Made by a program: the position numbers and the translations under genes
Shown: positions 7,134 through 12,907 of the stretch, in pieces
Layout of the letters: each line of letters opens with the position of its first letter
Numbering within the stretch: the first letter of the stretch is position 1
Source: Actinomycetota bacterium
Lineage (GTDB): Bacteria > Actinomycetota > Thermoleophilia > UBA2241
DNA length: 12,907 bases
Assembly (NCBI GenBank): GCA_012719015.1
Contig: JAAYBE010000334.1
Span: forward strand, 1-12,907
Reading direction: 5' to 3'
Notes under the pieces: model-generated
Told to the model about the DNA's origin: nothing
The model's database searches: none
What the model saw: only the letters and a program-made list of their open reading frames with translations

Positions 7134-7502
7134 ATGGCGAGCGCACATCTCACTGACTGGTTGTACGTCTGGCTGTTCATCGTCGCCGGCGCGGCGCTGG
7201 TCGTCCTCATCCTGCTGTTCTCCAAGCTCATCAACCCGAGCCACCCCACGCCCGCCAAGCTGCAGACGTACGAGTGCGGCATCCTGCCGGTGGGCAACCC
7301 GTGGCAGCCCTTCGCGGTGCGCTACTTCGTCTTCGGTCTGCTGTTCCTCGTCTTCGACGTGGAGTCGGCCTTCCTCTTCCCGTGGGCGCTCGTCTTCCGG
7401 GGTCTCGGGACGGCGGGGTTCGTCGAGATGCTGCTGTTCATCGCCGTGCTCTCGTTCGGGCTCCTGTACGCCTGGCGCAAGGGGGCCCTCGAGTGGGCAT
7501 GA
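7134..7502 (+). CDS. nuoA: NADH-quinone oxidoreductase subunit A
   Basis: 122 residues, normal for this small membrane subunit of complex I, which helps shape the quinone channel at the junction of the peripheral and membrane arms. Three hydrophobic helices are visible (about 10-30, 62-85 and 93-113). The loop after helix 1 carries YECGILP (46-52) with the conserved Cys48, and helix 2 carries FDVESAFLFPWA (74-85) with the conserved Asp75 and Glu77. I chose the ATG at 7134: the same frame stays open upstream, but that extension (from 6966) is Arg/Gly-rich, would run through the promoter region, and has no NuoA counterpart. The ribosome site is weak (CAGG just before the ATG). The stop overlaps the nuoB start as ATGA. 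Confidence 0.95.
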   Translation: MASAHLTDWLYVWLFIVAGAALVVLILLFSKLINPSHPTPAKLQTYECGILPVGNPWQPFAVRYFVFGLLFLVFDVESAFLFPWALVFRGLGTAGFVEMLLFIAVLSFGLLYAWRKGALEWA

Positions 7503-8068
7503 GCGACCGGATCAAAGCGCTCAAGTACCCCAAGCTCGAGCACTTCGGCCAGCCCAACGTCATCACCACCACCGCCGACTTCCTGTTCAGCTGGGCGCGC
7601 TCGCACTCGGTCTTCCCGTTCACGTACGGCCTCGCCTGCTGCGCGATCGAGATGCTCTCGTCGGGCTTCGCCCGGTACGACATCTCGCGCTACGGCATGG
7701 AGGTGTTCCGCCCCACGCCGCGCCAGTGCGACCTGATGATCGTGGCCGGCACCGTGAACGAGAAGATGGCGCCGGTACTGCGGCGTCTGTACGAGCAGAT
7801 GTCGGAGCCCAAGTGGGTCGTCAGCATGGGCGCCTGCGCCACCAGCGGCGGGCCGTTCTACGACGGCTACAACGTGGTCAACGGCGTCGACAAGGTCGTG
7901 CCGGTCGACGTGTACATCCCCGGCTGCCCGCCGCGGCCCGAGGCGCTGTTCCAGGGGCTGCTGGAATTGCAGGGCAAGATCCAGCAGCACAAGTTCGTGC
8001 CCGAGACGCCGTTCGTCCTCGACGACGAGGTCGAGGCCGGCTCGCCGGCCACGGCGGAAGAGGCCTGA
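7499..8068 (+). CDS. nuoB: NADH-quinone oxidoreductase subunit B (cluster N2 subunit)
   Basis: 189 residues. NuoB (PSST) binds the terminal [4Fe-4S] cluster N2, which hands electrons to quinone at the interface with NuoD. All four ligands are present: the adjacent pair C47-C48 (GLACCAIEM), C113 (MGACATSGG) and C143 (YIPGCPPRPEAL). The TTTADFLFSWAR and RYGMEVFRPTPRQ stretches are also characteristic. Start is the ATG inside the ATGA overlap with nuoA, giving MSDRIKALKYPK; a longer in-frame reading from 7274 would lie wholly inside nuoA and is rejected. The last dozen residues are a variable acidic/Ala tail. Nothing suggests a hydrogenase small subunit rather than NuoB. Confidence 0.97.
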   Translation: MSDRIKALKYPKLEHFGQPNVITTTADFLFSWARSHSVFPFTYGLACCAIEMLSSGFARYDISRYGMEVFRPTPRQCDLMIVAGTVNEKMAPVLRRLYEQMSEPKWVVSMGACATSGGPFYDGYNVVNGVDKVVPVDVYIPGCPPRPEALFQGLLELQGKIQQHKFVPETPFVLDDEVEAGSPATAEEA

Positions 8069-8072
8069 GCGC

Positions 8073-8567
8073 ATGCCGGTCACCGTGGGCAGCAACCCCA
8101 GGGGCATGGACGCGCTGGCCGCGCTGCTCGCCGAGCGCTTCGCCGGAGAGCTGACCGACGTGCGCGTCCAGGAGCCCGACACGGTGGTGGTCCGCTGCGC
8201 GCCCGAGAAGCTCAAGGACGCCGCGGCGCGCCTCAAGGCCGACCCCGAGGTGGGGTACGAGACGCTCAACTGGATCGCCGGCGTCGACCAGCGCACCGGC
8301 ATCGAGGCCGTCTACCACGTGTACTCGTGGAAGACCAACACCTGGCTGCAGATCCACGTCGATTTGTCCCGCGAGCAGCCCGAGGTCGACACGGTCAGCG
8401 ACGTCTGGCCGGCGGCCGACTGGCACGAGCGGGAGGCCTGGGACATGGTCGGCATCAGGTTCCTCGGGCACCCCGACCTGCGCCGCATCCTGCTCAGGGA
8501 CGACTTCGTCGGGCACCCGCTGCGCAAAGACTACGTCGACCTCGCGGAGAACCACCCGCATGTATGA
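8073..8567 (+). CDS. nuoC: NADH-quinone oxidoreductase subunit C (30-kDa type)
   Basis: 164 residues, a stand-alone NuoC rather than the NuoCD fusion of enterobacteria. It is a cofactor-free structural subunit that clamps NuoD in the peripheral arm. The diagnostic C-terminal signature is complete: HEREAWDMVGIRF (118-130), LGHPDLRRILL (131-141) and GHPLRKDY (147-154). The LNWIAGVD stretch (65-72) matches the family core. The gene begins four bases after the nuoB stop, with GAAGAGG just upstream, and its last eight bases overlap the nuoD start, so the products are likely coupled. The N-terminal 30 residues are variable, as is usual. Confidence 0.95.
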   Translation: MPVTVGSNPRGMDALAALLAERFAGELTDVRVQEPDTVVVRCAPEKLKDAAARLKADPEVGYETLNWIAGVDQRTGIEAVYHVYSWKTNTWLQIHVDLSREQPEVDTVSDVWPAADWHEREAWDMVGIRFLGHPDLRRILLRDDFVGHPLRKDYVDLAENHPHV

Positions 8568-9774
8568 CCACTTCGAGACGCCCGAGCCCGACGAGGCCGT
8601 GAAGCTCGCCCTGCGCCGTATCGAGGAGTCCACGGCGCGCGGCGAGGGCTCCGACGTCGCCGGCCTCGAGTTCAACGAGGTCGTGGTCAACATGGGGCCG
8701 CAGCACCCCAGCACACACGGCGTGCTGCGGCTGGTCGTCACGCTCGACGGCGAGCTCGTCAAAGACGTGATCCCCGTGATCGGCTACCTGCACCGCTGCA
8801 AGGAGAAGATCGCCGAGCGGCGCACCTACTTCCAGTACATCCCGATCCTCGACCGCACCGAGTACGTCGCCGGCATCAACTGCGAGTGGGCCTACGTCCT
8901 CGCGGTGGAGAAGCTCGCCGGCATCCGGCCGACGCGGCGGGCGGAGTTCATCCGCGTCATCACGGCCGAGCTCATGCGCATCGCCAGCCACCTGGTGGCG
9001 GTCGGCACGTTCACCGCCGACCTCTCGCCGCTGGGCACGGCCATGGTCTTCTACATGTTCCGCGACCGGGAGGACGTCCTCGACCTCATGGAGGAGCTCA
9101 CCGGCGCGCGCATGATGTTCAACTACTTCCGCTTCGGCGGCGTGCGCTACGACCTGCCGGACGGCTGGGTGGAGAAGTGCCGCGACTTCGTCCGGACGTT
9201 CCCGGCGAAGATCCGTGAGTACGAGGCCCTGGTCGACGACAACGCCATCTTCCTGCAGCGGACCCAGGGCAAGGGCGTCATCACGCAGCAGGACGTCGTC
9301 GACTACGGCATCACCGGGCCGAACGCGCGCGCCTCCGGGATCCCGCTCGACCTGCGCCGCACGCGGCCGTACTCGGTGTACCCGGAGCTCGATTTCGACG
9401 TCTGCGTGGAGCACCACGGCGACGTGTTCGACCGTTACCGCGTGCGTATCCGCGAGATGCGCGAGAGCCTCAAGATCATCGAGCAGTGCCTGGACATGCT
9501 GCCCAGGGGCCCCGTCCAGGTGGGCTCGCTGCGGGCCCCCTACGTCATCACGCCGCCGCCCGGGTCGTGCTACGTCGGCCAGGAGAACCCGCGCGGTGAG
9601 TTCGGCACCTACATCGAGAGCGACGGGTCGCGCTACCCGTACCGGCTCAAGTACCGTGACCCGTGCTTCTGCAACCTGCAGCTGTTCCCGAAGCTCCTCA
9701 GCGGCAACAAGATCGCCGACGCGGTGGCCATCTCGGGGAGCATCGACCTCGTCCTCGGAGGCATCGACCGTTGA
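8560..9774 (+). CDS. nuoD: NADH-quinone oxidoreductase subunit D (49-kDa type)
   Basis: 404 residues. NuoD forms the quinone pocket beside cluster N2. The N-terminal hallmark GPQHPSTHG is at 46-54; H53 and Y102 (TEYVAG) are the likely equivalents of the quinone head-group His and Tyr of the 49-kDa subunit. The motif YLHRCKEKIAE (76-86) keeps the conserved Arg (R79, near N2) but has Cys80 where many homologues have Gly, Asn or similar. The C-terminus ends SGSIDLVLGGIDR, the usual NuoD ending. The CxxC nickel ligands of [NiFe] hydrogenase large subunits are absent, so this is a true NuoD. The start ATG at 8560 has GGAG ten bases upstream. The stop overlaps the nuoH start as TTGA. Confidence 0.97.
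   Translation: MYDHFETPEPDEAVKLALRRIEESTARGEGSDVAGLEFNEVVVNMGPQHPSTHGVLRLVVTLDGELVKDVIPVIGYLHRCKEKIAERRTYFQYIPILDRTEYVAGINCEWAYVLAVEKLAGIRPTRRAEFIRVITAELMRIASHLVAVGTFTADLSPLGTAMVFYMFRDREDVLDLMEELTGARMMFNYFRFGGVRYDLPDGWVEKCRDFVRTFPAKIREYEALVDDNAIFLQRTQGKGVITQQDVVDYGITGPNARASGIPLDLRRTRPYSVYPELDFDVCVEHHGDVFDRYRVRIREMRESLKIIEQCLDMLPRGPVQVGSLRAPYVITPPPGSCYVGQENPRGEFGTYIESDGSRYPYRLKYRDPCFCNLQLFPKLLSGNKIADAVAISGSIDLVLGGIDR
9757..9761 (+). promoter_or_regulatory. Ribosome binding site fixing a TTG start for nuoH
   Basis: GGAGG lies inside the end of nuoD, nine bases before the TTG at 9771. This strong, well-spaced Shine-Dalgarno decides the nuoH start in favour of TTG, which overlaps the nuoD stop (TTGA). 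Confidence 0.7.
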
Positions 9775-10892
9775 TCGACATCCTCCTCGGCATCCTCAGG
9801 GCCGTCCTCTTCGTGGTCATCGCCTACGTGGTGGTCTTCGTGGCGGCGCTCGTCAACATCTACTTCGAGCGCCGCGCCATGGCGTTCATCGGCGACCGTC
9901 TCGGCCCCAACCGCACCGGCCCCCAGGGTGTGCTGCAGAGCGTGGCCGACGCCTTCAAGATGATGGGCAAGGAGGACTTCCGTCCGCTGGCGGCCGACCC
10001 GGTGCTGTTCACGCTCGCCCCGGTGACCGTGATGATCGGCGCCGTCGCCATCCAGCTCGTGCTGCCGTACACCGACGGGCTGCTGGCGACCGACCTCAAC
10101 GTCGGCATCATCTTCCTCGTGGCGATCAGCAGCTTCACCACGCTGGCGATCCTCATGGGCGGCTGGGCGTCGCGCAACAAGTACTCGCTGGTCGGCGCCC
10201 TGCGCGCCGCGGCGCAGATGATCAGTTACGAGATCCCGATGCTGCTGGCGCTGCTCATCGTGGCCATGATCGTCGGCTCGCTGCGCCTCGACCACGTGGT
10301 CGCCTTCCAGGCGCACTACGAGTGGATCGGTTTCTACGCGCCGTTCACCTTCCTCATGTTCTACATCGCCTCGATCGCCGAGCTGAACCGCGGACCCTTC
10401 GACCTCCCCGAGTCGGAGACGGAACTGGTGGCCGGCTACTCCACCGAGTACTCCGGCATGCGCTTCGGCATGTTCTTCCTCAACGAGTACGCCGGTCTCA
10501 CCATCATGTCCATGGTCGCCGTCACGCTGTTCTTCGGCGGCTGGATGGGGCCGTGGAACGGCGCCGTCAGCCTGTGGGGCGTCGACCTGGTCGGTGTGTT
10601 CTGGTTCGTGCTCAAGTCCTACGTGCTCGTGTTCCTGCTGGTCTGGGTCCGTTTCAGCATCCCGCGCCTGCAGGCCGACCAGCTCATGGGCTTCGCCTGG
10701 AAGATCCTCATCCCGCTGGGTCTCGCCAACACCCTGGCCACAGCGGCGATCATCCTGTGGGTGCCGAGCTGGAAGTGGGGCCTGCTGGTCTTCGGCTGGG
10801 TCTCCTTCTTCGCCTTCGTGGGGCTGTTCGACCCGCTCCTCAAGCGTCGCCTGCGCCGTGAGCGCGAGCGCCAGCCGGTGGTGAGCGCCTGA
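9771..10892 (+). CDS. nuoH: NADH-quinone oxidoreductase subunit H
   Basis: 373 residues from a TTG start. NuoH (ND1) is the multi-helix membrane subunit that closes the quinone tunnel and couples it to proton transfer. Visible hallmarks are ERRAMAFIGDRLGPNRTGPQG (33-53, cytosolic loop 1), AAQMISYEIPMLLAL (147-161), and AELNRGPFDLPE (203-214) followed by SETELVAGYSTEYSG (215-229), the Glu-rich loop lining the quinone site. About eight hydrophobic helices are visible. An upstream ATG in the same frame at 9663 would add a Pro/Arg-rich leader encoded inside nuoD; the membrane helix starts right after the TTG, so I reject the longer form. The gene directly follows nuoD rather than nuoG, and its stop overlaps the next ATG (TGATG). 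Confidence 0.96.
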   Translation: MIDILLGILRAVLFVVIAYVVVFVAALVNIYFERRAMAFIGDRLGPNRTGPQGVLQSVADAFKMMGKEDFRPLAADPVLFTLAPVTVMIGAVAIQLVLPYTDGLLATDLNVGIIFLVAISSFTTLAILMGGWASRNKYSLVGALRAAAQMISYEIPMLLALLIVAMIVGSLRLDHVVAFQAHYEWIGFYAPFTFLMFYIASIAELNRGPFDLPESETELVAGYSTEYSGMRFGMFFLNEYAGLTIMSMVAVTLFFGGWMGPWNGAVSLWGVDLVGVFWFVLKSYVLVFLLVWVRFSIPRLQADQLMGFAWKILIPLGLANTLATAAIILWVPSWKWGLLVFGWVSFFAFVGLFDPLLKRRLRRERERQPVVSA

Positions 10893-11653
10893 TGCTCGGC
10901 ATGTTCAAGGCCATGCGGCAGACGCTGCGCCACCTGCCGATGAAGAAGGTCACGGTGCAGTATCCGGAGGAGCGCATCACCCTGCCGGCGCGCAGCCGCG
11001 GCCTCTTCCGCGTGGTCATCGACCCCTCGAACGGCGAGCCGCGCTGCCGGTCCTGCACCCTCTGCGAGAGCAACTGCCCGGTGCAGGTCATCCGCGTGAA
11101 CCACACCAGCAAGTACCGCCTGCCGGTGCCCAACGCGGCGCGCATCAGTGAGGCCCGCCTCGCCGCCCAGCAGGGCGTCGACCTCAAGGACCTGCAGCCG
11201 GTGCTCGACGAGTTCTACGAGCACGGCACCGGTCTCATCGCCATGCTGCAGGACGCCCAGGACGTGTACGGCTACCTGCCGCGCGTCGCGCTGCAGGAGA
11301 TCAGCCTCCAGACCGGCGTCCCGCTGAGCCAGATCTACGGCGTCTCCACCTTCTACAACCAGTTCCGCCTCTCGCCGGTGGGCGAACACATCATCGACGT
11401 CTGCCACGGCACCGCCTGCCACGTCGCGGGGGCGGTACAGATCACCGAGGCTCTGGAGGAGGAGCTGGGCGTGGCCGACGGCAAGACGACCAGCGACATG
11501 AAGTTCACCCTGTCGTCCGTGGCCTGCATGGGCGCCTGTTCGCAGGCCCCCGTCATGCGCATCGGCGACCAGACCTACGGCGGCCTCACCCCTGACAGCA
11601 CACGCCGGATCATCCGCGACCTCATGGAGCAGGTCGGCGCCACGAAGGGGTGA
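10892..11653 (+). CDS. NuoI N-terminal half fused to NuoE ([2Fe-2S] subunit)
   Basis: 253 residues in one unbroken frame. Residues 1-70 match the start of NuoI: KKVTVQYPEE (18-27) and one ferredoxin motif C52-x2-C55-x2-C58-x3-C62-P. Normal NuoI has two such motifs holding clusters N6a and N6b; here the second is missing. After a linker (about 71-95), residues 96-250 are a complete NuoE/HydC-type thioredoxin-fold subunit with LIAMLQDAQDVYGYLP (115-130), IYGVSTFYNQFRL (148-160) and the [2Fe-2S] ligands C171/C176 (CHGTAC) and C212/C216 (CMGAC). The protein has only these eight Cys, so no distal ligand exists to complete a normal N6-type pair. Two readings fit: a genuine fusion that rewires the subunit, or a deletion (biological or assembly-made) joining nuoI to nuoE. 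No internal start with a good ribosome site is evident for a separate NuoE. The flanking genes are tightly packed and in the same operon. Confidence 0.85.
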   Translation: MLGMFKAMRQTLRHLPMKKVTVQYPEERITLPARSRGLFRVVIDPSNGEPRCRSCTLCESNCPVQVIRVNHTSKYRLPVPNAARISEARLAAQQGVDLKDLQPVLDEFYEHGTGLIAMLQDAQDVYGYLPRVALQEISLQTGVPLSQIYGVSTFYNQFRLSPVGEHIIDVCHGTACHVAGAVQITEALEEELGVADGKTTSDMKFTLSSVACMGACSQAPVMRIGDQTYGGLTPDSTRRIIRDLMEQVGATKG

Positions 11654-11664
11654 GCAGAGAGACC

Positions 11665-12907
11665 ATGACCGACGAGACCACGACACCGCGCCCGCACGAC
11701 GACGCCCGCAACGTCAGCGTCGGCGAACGTCCCGACGGCGGCTGGACCGTCAAGGTCTGCGCCGGCACCGCCTGCGTGTTCGCCGGCTCGATGGCCGTCT
11801 ACGACGCGTTCGTGCAGGAGGTCCGGGAGGCCGGCCTGGCGGACCAGGTGGACGTCAGCATCATCGGCTGTCACGGCCTGTGCTCCATGAGCCCGGTCGC
11901 CGTGCTCAGCGACGACACGCTGTACGGCCATCTCAAGCCGCGGGACGTGGCCAAGGTGGTCGACGAGCACCTCAGGAACGGCCGTCCGGTGGAGCGCTTC
12001 CTCTACAAGGACGCGCAGACCGGCGAGCGCATCCGCGACTGGCACGACATCGGGTTCTACAAGGCCCAGACGCGCATCGCCCTGCGTGACGTGGGCGTGA
12101 TCGACCCGGAGAGCCTCGACGAGTACCTCGCCCGCGGCGGCTACGAGGCCGCCCGCACCGCGCTCACGACGATGACCCAAGAGCAGGTCATCCAGGAGGT
12201 CACCGACTCGGGCATCCGCGGCCGCGGCGGCGCCGGGTTCCCCACCGGCGTCAAGTGGAAGTTCGCCCACCAGAGCCAGAGCGACGTGAAGTACCTCATC
12301 TGCAACGCCGACGAGGGCGACCCCGGCGCGTTCATGGACTGCTCGATCCTCGAGGGCGACCCGCACGCGGTCATCGAGGGCATGCTGATCGGCAGCTGGG
12401 CGATCGGCGCCCACGAGGGCTACGTCTACGTGCGCGCCGAGTACCCGCTGGCCGTCAAGCGTCTCACCAAGGCGGTCGCCGACGCCGAGGAGCGCGGGTT
12501 CCTGGGAGGCGACGTCTTCGGTACGGGCTGGGAGTTCAACCTGCACCTCAAGCTCGGCGCCGGCGCCTTCGTCTGCGGCGAGGAGACCGCGCTGATCGCC
12601 TCGATCGAGGGCAAGCGCGGCATGCCGCGCGCCCGTCCGCCCTTCCCCGCCGTCTCCGGCCTCTGGGGCCGCCCCACCAACATCAACAACGTCGAGACCT
12701 GGGCCAACGTGCCCTGGATCATCGCCCACGGCGCCGCCGAGTACAACAAGCTCGGCGCCGAGAACAGCCGCGGCACCAAAGCCTTCAGCCTCGCCGGCAA
12801 ACTGGTCAACGGCGGCCTCGCCGAGGTGCCGATGGGCTCCACCCTGCGCGAGGTCATCTTCGACGTCGGCGGCGGCATCAAGGACGGCCGCGAGTTCAAG
12901 GCCGTCC
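11665..12907 (+). CDS. nuoF: NADH-binding subunit NuoF/HydB type with N-terminal [2Fe-2S] domain, 3' end missing
   Basis: The first 414 residues are visible; the frame runs off the window. NuoF carries FMN and oxidises NAD(P)H. Here a thioredoxin-fold [2Fe-2S] domain precedes it, with ligands C32, C37 (CAGTAC) and C69, C73 (CHGLC), as in HydB/HndC subunits of multimeric [FeFe] hydrogenases and some NAD-linked formate dehydrogenases. Classical E. coli-type NuoF lacks this domain. The flavoprotein core follows: GIRGRGGAGFPTG (183-195, glycine-rich nucleotide loop), CNADEGDPGAF (213-223), GAGAFVCGEETAL (298-310) and TNINNVET (338-345). The N3 cluster Cys and any C-terminal ferredoxin domain lie beyond base 12907. 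The ATG at 11665 is 11 bases after the preceding stop, with a purine-rich GCAGAGAGA ahead of it. Calling it nuoF rests on operon position; hydB-like is equally fair. Confidence 0.88.
   Translation, partial: MTDETTTPRPHDDARNVSVGERPDGGWTVKVCAGTACVFAGSMAVYDAFVQEVREAGLADQVDVSIIGCHGLCSMSPVAVLSDDTLYGHLKPRDVAKVVDEHLRNGRPVERFLYKDAQTGERIRDWHDIGFYKAQTRIALRDVGVIDPESLDEYLARGGYEAARTALTTMTQEQVIQEVTDSGIRGRGGAGFPTGVKWKFAHQSQSDVKYLICNADEGDPGAFMDCSILEGDPHAVIEGMLIGSWAIGAHEGYVYVRAEYPLAVKRLTKAVADAEERGFLGGDVFGTGWEFNLHLKLGAGAFVCGEETALIASIEGKRGMPRARPPFPAVSGLWGRPTNINNVETWANVPWIIAHGAAEYNKLGAENSRGTKAFSLAGKLVNGGLAEVPMGSTLREVIFDVGGGIKDGREFKAV

Noticed and set aside
4894..8154. A 1086-codon plus-strand open frame across the PBP, tat and early nuo region
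   Set aside because: It is antisense to PBP, tatC and tatA, then out of frame with nuoA and nuoB. The product is Arg/Glu/Gly-rich without domains; GC-rich DNA often lacks stops opposite real genes.
9663..9770. ATG start for NuoH inside nuoD
   Set aside because: It would add a Pro/Arg/Gln-rich stretch before the first membrane helix; GGAGG plus TTG at 9771 is far better placed.
8560..9774. Group 4 [NiFe] hydrogenase large subunit instead of NuoD
   Set aside because: The N- and C-terminal CxxC nickel ligands are missing and the ending is the typical NuoD one.
11041..11170. Independent nuoE start inside the fusion gene
   Set aside because: A GTG near the linker (residue 79) is in frame but has no Shine-Dalgarno or -10-like element, so I cannot support a separate gene.

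Overview
This is a GC-rich, gene-dense bacterial window. I see no tRNA, rRNA, CRISPR array or insertion sequence. The organism is most likely a deep-branching, anaerobic or facultatively anaerobic member of the Actinomycetota. The evidence is the composition, two genes that look leaderless (a TANNNT -10 element placed 6-8 nt before the start codon), a class A penicillin-binding protein with a Pro/Thr/Ser-rich tail, a minimal TatA-TatC pair, and an aldehyde:ferredoxin oxidoreductase close to complex I genes. The phylum is an inference; the sequence does not prove it.

Layout. (1) Bases 1-3257, plus strand: the 3' part of a phenylacetate-CoA ligase-type gene (paaK family), a tungsten-type aldehyde ferredoxin oxidoreductase (AOR), and a class II (FucA-like) sugar-phosphate aldolase that overlaps the AOR stop codon. 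Together they could turn an aldehyde into an acid and then a CoA thioester while reducing ferredoxin. (2) Bases 3283-6861, minus strand: tatA, tatC and a class A PBP in that transcriptional order. They sit behind a good candidate promoter (TTGAAT-17 bp-TACGAT), and the PBP may also have its own leaderless promoter. (3) Bases 6862-7133: a 272-bp divergent control region holding the tat promoter, a perfect 7-bp hairpin and a candidate nuo promoter. (4) Bases 7134-12907, plus strand: a complex I operon in the order nuoA-B-C-D-H-(I/E fusion)-F, cut by the window end.

How the genes fit together. NuoA, B, C, D and H look complete and carry their key residues: the four NuoB Cys for cluster N2, the NuoD quinone-site His/Tyr, and the NuoH GPNR and Glu-rich loops. 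The most unusual object is the next gene. It joins the N-terminal half of NuoI, with only one CxxCxxCxxxCP motif, in frame to a complete NuoE-type [2Fe-2S] subunit. It is followed by a NuoF that carries an extra N-terminal thioredoxin-fold [2Fe-2S] domain, as in HydB/HndC of multimeric [FeFe] hydrogenases. The electron-input end of this complex I therefore looks remodelled on a hydrogenase or formate-dehydrogenase type diaphorase, and its wiring to cluster N2 is unclear. NuoG and NuoJ-N, if present, lie outside the window.
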